Below are positions 49,663 through 58,207 of a stretch of DNA of 64,000 nt, piece by piece. The stretch lies in the NCBI GenBank assembly GCA_017999985.1, contig JAGNKU010000006.1, positions 1-64,000 of the forward strand, read 5' to 3'. Each line of letters opens with the position of its first letter. Within the stretch, counting starts at the first letter, position 1. Origin of the DNA: Phycisphaerae bacterium. GTDB lineage: Bacteria > Planctomycetota > Phycisphaerae > UBA1845 > Fen-1342. The notes under the pieces were generated by a model. The model had not been told where the DNA came from and did no database searches. It saw only the letters and a program-made list of their open reading frames with translations. The translations under genes were made by a program, and so were the position numbers.

Positions 49663-49791
49663 GGTAAAGGGTTCCTGGGAGCATAGGCACCTGTGGTCCG
49701 TGTCGCGCGGACCGGGGGAAAGCATGGCAGCCTACCGGTGGGGTGCAAGGCCGTCAACGCGCGGCCGGCGGCGCGTTGCACGTTGGGTGGG

Positions 49792-49844
49792 CCGCACTTA
49801 GCATCTATCCGGACGGGCAACGCGGCCCCGCCCGATAAGTGCGG
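49792..49844. repeat. Hairpin in the leader of the sigma factor gene
   Basis: CCGCACTTA (49792-49800) pairs with TAAGTGCGG (49836-49844); an inner GACGGGC/GCCCG stem can extend it. It lies about 80 nt before the presumed TTG start of the ECF sigma factor. A regulatory role is only a guess. Confidence 0.35.
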
Positions 49845-49920
49845 TTCCAGCCGCAACTTGGCCACGAGTCCGCGCTCCGGTGAACTGGGGTCGGCCGGGC
49901 CCGTACTAGAGGTTGAGCAC

Positions 49921-50517
49921 TTGGACCCGAGAAGCGACGAGCAACTGCTGGCCGAGCACCTCGCCGGGAAAGCCGGTGCCTTCGACCTGCTCGTCGCGCG
50001 ATACGTGGAAGACCTGTACAGCTTCTTCCAGCGTTTCGTCGGGAACGCCGCGGCGGCGGATGACCTGGTGCAGGAGACGTTCCTGCAGGTGCACCTGGCG
50101 GCCGGGACGTTCGACCCGCAGCGGGCGTTCAAGCCGTGGCTGTACACGGTGGCGGCCAACAAGGGCCGCGACTACATGCGGGCCCGCGGGCGACGGCCGG
50201 TGCAGTCGCTCGATGGTCCGGGAGCGGGTGCGGAGGGGCCATCGGGCGCCGCCCTGCTCGAAGCGGGTGACACGTCGGCGGTCGAAGAATACGAGACGGA
50301 AGAACGGAAAGAACTGGTGCGTACGTTGATCGCGAAACTGGCGGAACCCCAACGGCTGATTCTGGTGCTGGGCTACTACCAGAAACTGCCGTACTCGGAG
50401 ATCGCCGACATCCTCGGCGTCCCGGTCGGGACCGTCAAATCGCGGCTGCACGCGGCAGTCGGCGCGTTCGCCAGACTGTGGGCGGCCCAGGCCCCCACAA
50501 CTACCCCGGAGCGGTGA
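49921..50517 (+). CDS. ECF-type RNA polymerase sigma factor
   Basis: 198 residues from TTG at 49921, with GAGG 8 nt upstream; the frame is open for 76 more codons but those are not protein-like. Region 2: DLLVARYVEDLYSFFQRFVGNAAAADDLVQETFLQVHLA, then FKPWLYTVAANKGRDYMR. Region 4: LPYSEIADILGVPVGTVKSRLHAAVGAF, a good helix-turn-helix. It directs RNA polymerase to a specific promoter set. The following gene looks like its membrane anti-sigma partner. Confidence 0.88.
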   Translation: MDPRSDEQLLAEHLAGKAGAFDLLVARYVEDLYSFFQRFVGNAAAADDLVQETFLQVHLAAGTFDPQRAFKPWLYTVAANKGRDYMRARGRRPVQSLDGPGAGAEGPSGAALLEAGDTSAVEEYETEERKELVRTLIAKLAEPQRLILVLGYYQKLPYSEIADILGVPVGTVKSRLHAAVGAFARLWAAQAPTTTPER

Positions 50518-50534
50518 AGCGGAGGCAATGTTGG

Positions 50535-51560
50535 ATGTCCGAGGCGCGTGATTACGAGTTCGACCCGCGGCTGCTGGACCTGCATCTCGGGCATCTGTCC
50601 GAGGCGGAGCAGGCCGAGTTGCGGCGGCGGATCGCCGGCGATCCCATGCTGGCGAGCCAGGACGAGGCCCTCGCGACGGCGTTTCGCGCATTGGGCGCGC
50701 TGCAGGCGCAACCGATGCCCGCGGACCTGCCGGCGCGCACGCTGGCCCGTGTCCAGGCGGCCGGCCCGGCGCCGCGGGTGATCCGACCGGCGGACGGGCT
50801 CACCCGGGCAGTCGAGCGCCACGGCTGGCGACTGGTGACGCTCGGCGGGAACCTGCGCGATGTCATCGCGATTGCGGCGCTGATCGTCCTGGCGATTGGC
50901 ATTGGCGTGCCGGGCATGCTGCACATGCGCGACCGCCAGCAGCGGCTCGGCTGCTCCTGGAACCTGGCCCAGCTCGGGCGCGGCGTACAGCAATACGCCA
51001 ACGTTTTCGGCGGTAACCTGCCATTCGCCGGCTGGAGCAGCGGCAACTCGTGGCAACCGAGCAATGACCCGCGTGTCGAGCTGGTGCCGAACCGCCGGCA
51101 TGTGTACCCACTGCTGCGGATGGCCTACATCGGCGACCCGCGGCAATTCATCTGTCCATCGCAGGCGCACGTGCCGATGCCGCGGGACGAGATCCAGCGG
51201 CATCACGACTTCCTCGAAGGCCGCAACGTCAGCTACGCGTATCAGAACATGGCCGGCCGGCGGGCCTCGACGCACGACGACCCGCGCATGCCGATCCTGG
51301 CCGACGAGAACCCGCTGTTCGCGGACGGCATCCCGCTGTTCGACGCCCGGCGACTGGCGCACCTGGATCCGGCCCGCGCGAACTCCCGCGCGCACGCCGG
51401 TGCCGGCCAGAACGTGCTTACGCTGATCGGCGAGGTGCGCTGGGTAACGACGCCGTTCGCCGGCGTGAACGACGACAACATCTGGACGCTCGATGGGGTC
51501 ACGGACTACACCGGCCGGGAGGGTCCGCTGACGGCCACCGATTCGCATCTGTTGAAGTAG
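50535..51560 (+). CDS. Membrane anti-sigma-like protein with prepilin-like exported domain
   Basis: 341 residues. The N-terminal ~60 residues (YEFDPRLLDLHLGHLSEAEQAELRRRIAGDP) form a helical, cytoplasmic anti-sigma-like segment without the zinc HCC motif. A single transmembrane helix (VIAIAALIVLAIGIGVPGML) follows. The exported part (LGCSWNLAQLGRGVQQYANVFGGNLP... DENPLFADG... NVLTLIGEVRWVTTP) resembles planctomycete prepilin-like DUF1559/H-x9-DG proteins. GGAGG lies nine nt before the ATG at 50535. Pairing with the sigma factor 17 nt upstream suggests it sequesters it (inference). Confidence 0.72.
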   Translation: MSEARDYEFDPRLLDLHLGHLSEAEQAELRRRIAGDPMLASQDEALATAFRALGALQAQPMPADLPARTLARVQAAGPAPRVIRPADGLTRAVERHGWRLVTLGGNLRDVIAIAALIVLAIGIGVPGMLHMRDRQQRLGCSWNLAQLGRGVQQYANVFGGNLPFAGWSSGNSWQPSNDPRVELVPNRRHVYPLLRMAYIGDPRQFICPSQAHVPMPRDEIQRHHDFLEGRNVSYAYQNMAGRRASTHDDPRMPILADENPLFADGIPLFDARRLAHLDPARANSRAHAGAGQNVLTLIGEVRWVTTPFAGVNDDNIWTLDGVTDYTGREGPLTATDSHLLK

Positions 51561-51745
51561 CCCTCACGCAGGCTTCTTCAAGTCCTCCCGACGACGGGCG
51601 CGAGATTGGGTCTCGCGCCCGTCGTCGCGCGCTGGTGCCGGCTTGTTGGATGGACGCCCGGCGGATACGTTGTCGCGATCCGCGCGGACGGTGTTGGACG
51701 TCCGCCACCGCGCACACTTCGCTGACGTCCGCGTGGAGAGCAAGC

Positions 51746-53632
51746 ATGAATCGGGTCCCGCGAATGTGGGCGCGTGCGGCCGCGCTGTGTTTCGCAACAC
51801 ACGTGTGCGTGGGGTACACGGCGGGCCAGACCGCCGTGCCGGCGCGGGCGGAGATCCCCGCGCGTTATCGGTGGGACTTGAGTCAGAGTTACGCGGACCA
51901 GGCGGCGTGGGAAGCGGACTTCGCGCGGGCGCAGCGGGAGGTGCAGGAGCTGGCGGCGAGCAAGGTCGCCGCGTTTGAGAACCCTGAAGCGCTGCGCCGG
52001 CTGCTGATGCTGCGCGACGATACCCGCTGGCGGGTGGACAAGCTGGTGGTGCATGCCAGCCAGCTCTGCGACCAGGACACGCGCGACAATGCCGCGGTCG
52101 CGCTCAAGAACCGCGCGGCGGCGCTCTACGTGGCGTATGGTAAAGCGGTCGCCTGGATCGAGCCGGCGCTGCAGGCCACGCCTGAGGAGCAAGTGCAGGC
52201 ATGGTGCCGGGCTGACAAACAGCTCGGTGTCTACAGGCACTACTTCGACAATGTGCTGCGGGCCAAGCCGCACGCGCTCCCGGCGCGCGAGGAGGAGCTG
52301 CTGGCCCTGTTCGGCAGCCTGGCGGCTAATCCGGAGGAGACCTTCAGCACGCTCCTGAACAGCGAGCTGCGCTGGCCCTCGATCGAAGACGAAGAGCATC
52401 AAGCGACACAGCTCAGTCCGGCGCGCTTCGACAAGTTCCAGCGCTCGACCGACCGCCGGGTCCGGAAAGACGCGTTCTTCGGCGGCATGTCGGCTTACGC
52501 GCAGTTTCAGAACACGTTCGCGTCAACGTTCAACGGCGCGGTCCAGCGCAACCTCTTATATGCCCGCGCTCGCGGATTCGACAGCGCCCTGGATTCCGTG
52601 CTCTTCCCGGACAACCTGCCTGCAGCGGTCTACGCCAACCTGGTCGAGACCACGCAGCGGCACTTGTCGTTGCTGCACCGCTGGGCCGCACTGCGGAAGC
52701 AGACGCTCGGCGTCGATGAGCTGCATGTGTACGATCTGTACCAGCCCCTCGCCACCGGCGGCGCAGCGGAGATCAAGTATGATGACGCCGTGGCGTTGAT
52801 CACGGCCGCGCTGCAACCGTTGGGGCCGGAGTACTGCACGGTGGTGCAGCAGGGATTTGCGTCGCGCTGGGTCGACGTGTACGAGTCGCAGGGGAAACGC
52901 GCCGGCGGATACTCGTGGGGCTCGTACGACACGCCGCCCTACATTCTGGTGAACTACAACGGCACGCCGCGCGACATGTCCATCCTGGCCCATGAGCTGG
53001 GGCACTCCCTGCACAGCTACTTCACGCACAAGACGCAGCCCAAGGCGTACGGCGATTACAGCGGGTCCGTCGCCGAGGTGGCGTCGATCCTCAACGAGCT
53101 GCTGCTGGAGGAATATCGGCTCGCCCATGCGGCGACGCCCGCAGAGAAGCTCCGGCTGGTCAACGAGCAGATCGACAACCTGATCGGGACGACGTTCCGG
53201 CAGGTCCTGTTCGCGGAGTTCGAGTACGAGGCGCACGCGCTCGTCCAGCGCGGCGAAGCGATCACGGCGCAGCGTCTGGGACAACTGTACCTGGACACGT
53301 TCCACAAGTACTGGGGGCCGGACGTGGCGCGCGACGCGGAGCACGCCGTGTACTGGGCGCGGATCCCGCATTTCTACATGAATCACTACGTGTTCCGGTA
53401 CGCACTGGCGTACTGCGCCGCGGCCGCACTCGCCGAGAACGTGCTGGCCGAGCAGCCTGACGCGCGGGACGCGTATCTGACGCTGCTGAGGTCCGGCTCG
53501 TCGGACTATCCTCTGGAGCTGTTACGCAAGGCGGGCGTCGACCTGACCACGCCGGCCCCGATTGAGGCTACCATGCGCCGGCTGGAGCGTCTGCTCGGGG
53601 AGTTCGAGCGGCTGCAAGCCGCGCCGGGGTAG
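51746..53632 (+). CDS. pepF: Exported oligoendopeptidase F (M3 family)
   Basis: 628 residues. A signal peptide (RAAALCFATHVCVGYTAGQT) is unusual for PepF, which is normally cytoplasmic. The catalytic core is HELGHSLHSYF (HExxH) with the downstream Glu in AEVASILNELLLEEY. Also typical are GAVQRNLLYARARGF, YDLYQPL, RAGGYSWGSYDTPPYILVNYNG and the family C-terminus WARIPHFYMNHYVFRYALAY. It degrades small peptides outside the cytoplasm. GGAGAG precedes the ATG at 51746. Confidence 0.9.
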   Translation: MNRVPRMWARAAALCFATHVCVGYTAGQTAVPARAEIPARYRWDLSQSYADQAAWEADFARAQREVQELAASKVAAFENPEALRRLLMLRDDTRWRVDKLVVHASQLCDQDTRDNAAVALKNRAAALYVAYGKAVAWIEPALQATPEEQVQAWCRADKQLGVYRHYFDNVLRAKPHALPAREEELLALFGSLAANPEETFSTLLNSELRWPSIEDEEHQATQLSPARFDKFQRSTDRRVRKDAFFGGMSAYAQFQNTFASTFNGAVQRNLLYARARGFDSALDSVLFPDNLPAAVYANLVETTQRHLSLLHRWAALRKQTLGVDELHVYDLYQPLATGGAAEIKYDDAVALITAALQPLGPEYCTVVQQGFASRWVDVYESQGKRAGGYSWGSYDTPPYILVNYNGTPRDMSILAHELGHSLHSYFTHKTQPKAYGDYSGSVAEVASILNELLLEEYRLAHAATPAEKLRLVNEQIDNLIGTTFRQVLFAEFEYEAHALVQRGEAITAQRLGQLYLDTFHKYWGPDVARDAEHAVYWARIPHFYMNHYVFRYALAYCAAAALAENVLAEQPDARDAYLTLLRSGSSDYPLELLRKAGVDLTTPAPIEATMRRLERLLGEFERLQAAPG

Positions 53633-53650
53633 AGCTGGAAGACAGAACGT

Positions 53651-54994
53651 ATGCCGATTGACGAGCACGAATCCGCCGCGGACGAGCGCCCCGCGGAGCT
53701 GCCACCCGACCCGGCGGCGCTGGCGCAGGAGCACCCGGCCGACATTGCCGACGTGATTGAAGCGCTGCCGCCCGAGGAAGGCGCGCACGTGCTCGCCGCC
53801 CTGCCGCCCGCGGCCGCCGCTGACGCCCTCGAGCAAATGGACGAGGAGGACGCGGAGGAGTACGTCGAGGAGCTTGCGCCGGAGACCGCGGCCAGCGCGG
53901 TCGGCGAGATGGCCCTGGACGACGCCGCCGACCTGCTGGCCGAGTTGCCGGACGAGCGCCGGGCCGAGATTCTGGAGAAGCTGGCGCCGGAGGACCGCGC
54001 GCAGCTCGAAGACCTGATGGCATATCCGCCGGACAGCGCCGGCGGCATCATGTCGCCGGAAGTCACGGCCCTGTCGCAGGACCTGACCGTGCCGCAGGCC
54101 ATCGCCGAGCTGCGGCGGATCGCGGACACGTCCGAGCAGGTTTACTACACATACGTGGTGGATGGCGCCAAGCGGCTGGTGGGCGTGCTCTCGCTACGCG
54201 ATCTGCTGTTGGCGCGCGAGACGCGGCGGCTGCGTGACATCATGATCCCGGACCTGGTCACCGTGCCGGCGACGATGGACCGCGAGGAGGTCGCCGCGCT
54301 GCTGACGAAGTACGGGTACTACGCTTTGCCGGTCGTTGATGCACAGAACCGCCTGCTGGGGATCGTCACGGTCGACGACGTCATGGACGTGATCGAGGAA
54401 GAGGCGACCGAGGACATGCAGCGCATGGTGGGTGCCGGTGCGGACGAGCACATCGAGTCGCCGGTGCTGCTTGTCCTGCGTCGCCGCGTGCCGTGGCTGC
54501 TCATCAACCTCGCGACGGCGTTTTTGGCGTCGTTCGTCGTGGGGGCTTTCGAGAGCACGCTCAGGGAGCTGACCGCGCTAGCGGTCCTGCTGCCGATCGT
54601 CGCGGGCCAGGCGGGCAACTCCGGCCTGCAGTCCATGGCGGTGATGATCCGCAGCATTGCGACCGGCGAGACGCGCGGGCTGGTGCTGGCGTGGGTGCTG
54701 CTGCGCGAGGTGTGGATCGGCCTGGGCACGGGCGCGTTGATCGGAGTAACCTGCGCGGTGGCGAGTTACCTCTGGCGGCACGATCTTGGCATATCGCTGG
54801 TGCTGGGCGCGGCGATGGTGGCCTGCATGTTGATCGCGACGGTCAGCGGTGCGCTGGTCCCATGGTGCATGAAACGCCTTGGCTTCGATCCGGCACAGTC
54901 GGCCAGTATCATCCTGACGACGATCACCGATGTGACCGGCTTTGGCATCTTTCTCGGGCTGGGCACGCTGCTGCTGGTGACGCAGGGGACGTAG
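53651..54994 (+). CDS. mgtE: Magnesium transporter MgtE
   Basis: 447 residues. The N-terminal superhelical domain (EHPADIADVIEALPPEEGAHVLAALPP, EMALDDAADLLAELPDE) is very acidic. Two CBS domains follow (TYVVDGAKRLVGVLSLRDLLLA, YALPVVDAQNRLLGIVTVDDVMDVIEEEA), then five transmembrane helices with VAGQAGNSGLQSMAVMIRSIA. These cytoplasmic domains sense Mg2+ and gate the channel. It starts 18 nt after pepF, which it may share a message with. Confidence 0.95.
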   Translation: MPIDEHESAADERPAELPPDPAALAQEHPADIADVIEALPPEEGAHVLAALPPAAAADALEQMDEEDAEEYVEELAPETAASAVGEMALDDAADLLAELPDERRAEILEKLAPEDRAQLEDLMAYPPDSAGGIMSPEVTALSQDLTVPQAIAELRRIADTSEQVYYTYVVDGAKRLVGVLSLRDLLLARETRRLRDIMIPDLVTVPATMDREEVAALLTKYGYYALPVVDAQNRLLGIVTVDDVMDVIEEEATEDMQRMVGAGADEHIESPVLLVLRRRVPWLLINLATAFLASFVVGAFESTLRELTALAVLLPIVAGQAGNSGLQSMAVMIRSIATGETRGLVLAWVLLREVWIGLGTGALIGVTCAVASYLWRHDLGISLVLGAAMVACMLIATVSGALVPWCMKRLGFDPAQSASIILTTITDVTGFGIFLGLGTLLLVTQGT

Positions 54995-55180
54995 CGCTTC
55001 GCCACGGCTTGACTGCGCCAGACCGTGCCACCCTTTGGATGTTCGCCGGCGCGCCCCTCGCCCTGCCCCTCCCTACAAGCGAGGGGTGTGTTTGTGCCAC
55101 GGCTGGCGGCGCGGGGGCTCCGGCGTCAAGATGCACGTGCGCCGCCCACGGCCGGCGAGTGCACCTGGAGGCCCAACGGT
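54995..55180. other. 186-bp gap with GGCTTGACTGCGCCAGACCGTGCCAC unit
   Basis: The segment 55008-55031 matches the unit GGCTGCGCCAGACCGTGCCAC at 45937-45957. The rest is Pro/Arg-coding-like GC DNA with no gene; spmA starts at 55181. Confidence 0.5.
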
Positions 55181-56158
55181 ATGCGCGTCCTTGGCAACTG
55201 CCTGCGTTGGTTCCTCAGCATCAACACGATCTGGGGACTGTTGATCCTGTCCGCGTTCGTCCTGTGCGTGGCGCAACACTACCTGCCGACAGCAACGGTG
55301 CTGCCGGCCGACCACATTCAACCCGGCGATAACCACCTCACGATTCGCGTGACCGGCCGAGAAAAACGCGCGCAGGACTATGCCTTTACGCTCGTCGCGC
55401 GGCATGATGCGCTCGACATCCGCGCGGAAGACCAGCAGGCCGACGTCGAGCGCCCCTGGCTCATCGACGTCCGCCGGATCGGTGCGGGGCTGGTGCTGAG
55501 GTGGGATTGCCAGCAGACGGGGCCGTACGAGGTGGCGCTGGGCGAAGCGGTTGTCGCTCGCGGCCGGCTCGTGAACCTGCAGTCGCTGACGGACGCCGCC
55601 TTCGAGTATGCCACGATCGGTTTCGACATCGCGCTGGGCCTGGTGGCCGCGATGGTGCTCTTCCTGGGGTTGATGAAGGTGGGCGAGGACGCGGGCATCG
55701 TCCAGATCGTGGCGCGCGTGTTTCGCCCGCTGCTGCGGTTCCTGTTCCCGGAGGTGCCGCCCGACCATCCCGCCAACGGCGCGCTGCTGATGAACATCAC
55801 TACCACCGTGCTGGGGCTGGGCAACGCCGCCACGCCGTTCGGCCTGAAGGCCATGAAAGAGCTGCAGTCGCTGAACCCGCACCCGAATGTCGCCACGAAT
55901 GCGCAGGTGATGCTGCTGGGCTACAACACGGCGGGCTTTGCGCTGCTGCCGACCACGCTGCTGGCGGTGCGCAAGTCCGCCGGCTGCAGCGACCCCTTCG
56001 AGATCATCGGGACCTGCATGCTGGCCGGCGCCGCCGCGACCATCACCGCCATCACCATGGTGAAGCTCCTCGGGCGGCTGCCGATGTTCTCGGTCGCGGC
56101 GGCCGTGGCGGAGCAGGAGCGTGAGAAGCAGGCGGCACCGGGCGGGGAGGGCGCGTGA
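55181..56158 (+). CDS. spmA: SpmA-like nucleoside-recognition membrane protein, long form
   Basis: 325 residues, against about 200 in Bacillus SpmA. The TM1 segment INTIWGLLILSAFVLCV leads straight into an extra ~100-residue exported, beta-rich domain (residues 33-135: GDNHLTIRVTGREKRAQDYAF, RPWLIDVRRIGAGLVLRW). The family core then resumes: SLTDAAFEYATIGFDIALGLVAAMVLFLGLMKVGEDAGIV, MNITTTVLGLGNAATPFGLKAM (nucleoside-recognition, gate domain). GGAGG precedes the ATG at 55181. spmB overlaps its stop. Confidence 0.88.
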   Translation: MRVLGNCLRWFLSINTIWGLLILSAFVLCVAQHYLPTATVLPADHIQPGDNHLTIRVTGREKRAQDYAFTLVARHDALDIRAEDQQADVERPWLIDVRRIGAGLVLRWDCQQTGPYEVALGEAVVARGRLVNLQSLTDAAFEYATIGFDIALGLVAAMVLFLGLMKVGEDAGIVQIVARVFRPLLRFLFPEVPPDHPANGALLMNITTTVLGLGNAATPFGLKAMKELQSLNPHPNVATNAQVMLLGYNTAGFALLPTTLLAVRKSAGCSDPFEIIGTCMLAGAAATITAITMVKLLGRLPMFSVAAAVAEQEREKQAAPGGEGA

Positions 56159-56706
56159 TGGCCGCCGCGACGCTCTTCAAGCTGGTCGTCAACCAGATCT
56201 CGCTGTTGACGATTCCCGTGCTATTCTTTGTGATCATCGGCTTTGCCATGCTGAAGCGCGTGAAGGTGTACGAGTCCTTCATCACCGGCGGCAAGGAAGG
56301 CTTCAACATCTTTCTGCAGGTCATGCCGTACATCGTCGCCATCCTGGTGGCGATCGGCATGTTCCGCATGTGCGGCGCGCTGGAATACCTTTCCGAGCTG
56401 CTGGCGCCCGCGACGCTATTGATCGGCATGCCGCCGGAGACACTGCCGGTCGCGCTGATGAAGCCGCTGTCCGGGTCCGGGTCGCTGGGGCTGGTCGCGG
56501 AGGTCGTCCAGGCCGCGCCCGACTCATTCACTGCCAAGGTCGCTTCGACCATGTTCGGCAGCACGGACACGACCTTCTATATCATCGCGCTGTACTTCGG
56601 CTCGGTGGGCATCAAGAAGATCCGCCACGCGATGGTCGCGGGGCTGATCGCCGATGCGGCCGGGCTGCTCGCCGCCGTCTGGATCTGTCACGCGGTATTC
56701 AAGTAA
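56158..56706 (+). CDS. spmB: SpmB-like nucleoside-recognition membrane protein
   Basis: 182 residues from ATG 56158, which shares its A with the spmA stop (TGATG); a GTG one codon earlier is possible. GGGAGGG gives the better spacing to the ATG. Helices and motifs match SpmB: GGKEGFNIFLQVMPYIVAILVAIGMFRMCGAL, PVALMKPLSGSGSLGLV, and FGSTDTTFYIIALYFGSVGIKKIRHAM. In Bacillus, SpmA and SpmB are needed for spore-core dehydration and are made with DacB. Here they must have another role. Confidence 0.9.
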   Translation: MAAATLFKLVVNQISLLTIPVLFFVIIGFAMLKRVKVYESFITGGKEGFNIFLQVMPYIVAILVAIGMFRMCGALEYLSELLAPATLLIGMPPETLPVALMKPLSGSGSLGLVAEVVQAAPDSFTAKVASTMFGSTDTTFYIIALYFGSVGIKKIRHAMVAGLIADAAGLLAAVWICHAVFK

Positions 56707-56730
56707 CCCGCCACACAGGAGTCCGAATTC

Positions 56731-58200
56731 ATGAACGGCTGCAAGACGCGTGGCCTTGGCCTGGGGCTGTGGCTGCTGACCTTGGCCGCGGGCGGCTGTG
56801 TTACGCCGCACGTGCGACACGACCCGGTACTGACCGAGCGGCTGGACGCGATCCTGACGCGGCGGGCGTATACCGGGGCGATCGTGGCGGCGCGGGTGGT
56901 GGAGCTGCCGAATCGGCGTGAGCTGTATGCGCGCCACAGCGATGTGCCCTTCACGCCGGCGAGCAACATGAAGATCCCCGTCAGCGCCGCGGCGCTGGAC
57001 ATGTTCGGGCTGCACCACAGCTTCAAGACGTACCTGGCGCTGGACGGCGACGATCTGTGGGTCGTCGGCACCGGTGATCCGGGGATCGGCGACGCGCGGC
57101 TGGCGAAGGCGCGCGGTGCGACGACGATCGCCGTGCTGGATGAATGGGCCGATGCGCTGGTGCAGCGCGGCGTGCGGCAGATTGCGGGGGATTTGTGCTA
57201 CTACGACAGCGCGCTCGATGCGTTGTGGGCGCATCCGACGTGGGGCGACAGTCTGCTGCACTGGTACGGCGCGCCGGTCTCCGGGCTCAACTTCAACGAC
57301 AACTGCGTGGACATTACGATTCGGCCGAGCCAGTCGGGGCAGCCCGTGCTGTACGAGGTCATTCCACCGGTGCAGGGCATTGCGGTTGTGAACCTGTGTC
57401 AGACGGCGGAGCAGCATGCGCCGACGATCGTGAAGCTGCCGGGCGGCAACCAGTACATACTGGGCGGGACGTGCGCGAAGGAGGAGACGCTGAAGAGCAA
57501 GCCCGTGGACGACTCCGGGATGTTCTTCGCCGATGCGCTGCGTACGCACCTGGCCGCGCGCGGGATCACGATTGCGGGCGAGCTGCGCCGGGCGCCGGCG
57601 CCGCTGGGCGGGGCGATTCCGCCGCCGGCCGAGAAAACGGTCGCCGTGCACGCGACGAACATGCGCGACATACTGGGTCGGATCAACACGAACAGCCAGA
57701 ATCTCTTCGCGGAGGCGCTGTGCAAGCTGACAGGGCAGGCGTACGCGGCGCGGCTTGGACGACAGGTGCCGGGGTCGTGGGCATACGCGGACATGGCGAT
57801 CCGCGCGTTTCTGCGGCGGAACAAGATTGATGACAAGGGGTTTGTGCTCGGCGACGGCTCGGGACTGAGCGTGGACAACAAGGTGACCGCGCGGCTGATG
57901 ACGGATTTGTTCGCCGTGATGAAGGCCCGGCCGGATGGGGATGCGTTTGTCGACAGTCTGGCGAAGGGCGGCGTGAATGGAACACTGGAGAAGCGTTACG
58001 CGGGCCTGGAGGGGCACGTGTTCGCGAAGACGGGGTACATCGAGGGCGTGCGGGCGCTGAGCGGGTACGTGCAGACGCGCGGCGGGCGCTGGCTGACGTT
58101 CTCGATCATCTACAACCGTGTTCCGGGCTCCGTCACGCCGTACGAGGCGTTGCAGGACGAAGCCGTCCGTCTGCTCATCGACTGGCCCGCCCTCCCCTGA
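56731..58200 (+). CDS. dacB: D-alanyl-D-alanine carboxypeptidase/endopeptidase, S13 (PBP4-type), lipoprotein
   Basis: 489 residues. Lipoprotein signal LTLAAGGC. The SxxK motif is PASNMK (S78, K81), SxN is NTNSQN, and KTG is FAKTGYIEGV. S13 enzymes have an extra domain between the first two motifs, here VLDEWADALVQRGVRQIAGDLCYYDSAL and following. It trims or cleaves peptidoglycan peptides. It lies 24 nt after spmB on the same strand, the same functional trio as in Bacillus, where DacB is of the unrelated S11 family. Confidence 0.93.
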   Translation: MNGCKTRGLGLGLWLLTLAAGGCVTPHVRHDPVLTERLDAILTRRAYTGAIVAARVVELPNRRELYARHSDVPFTPASNMKIPVSAAALDMFGLHHSFKTYLALDGDDLWVVGTGDPGIGDARLAKARGATTIAVLDEWADALVQRGVRQIAGDLCYYDSALDALWAHPTWGDSLLHWYGAPVSGLNFNDNCVDITIRPSQSGQPVLYEVIPPVQGIAVVNLCQTAEQHAPTIVKLPGGNQYILGGTCAKEETLKSKPVDDSGMFFADALRTHLAARGITIAGELRRAPAPLGGAIPPPAEKTVAVHATNMRDILGRINTNSQNLFAEALCKLTGQAYAARLGRQVPGSWAYADMAIRAFLRRNKIDDKGFVLGDGSGLSVDNKVTARLMTDLFAVMKARPDGDAFVDSLAKGGVNGTLEKRYAGLEGHVFAKTGYIEGVRALSGYVQTRGGRWLTFSIIYNRVPGSVTPYEALQDEAVRLLIDWPALP

Positions 58201-58207
58201 AAACGTG

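Noticed and set aside
55181-58200. Evidence for sporulation from spmA-spmB-dacB
   Set aside because: These genes are widespread outside spore formers, and no other sporulation gene is present.
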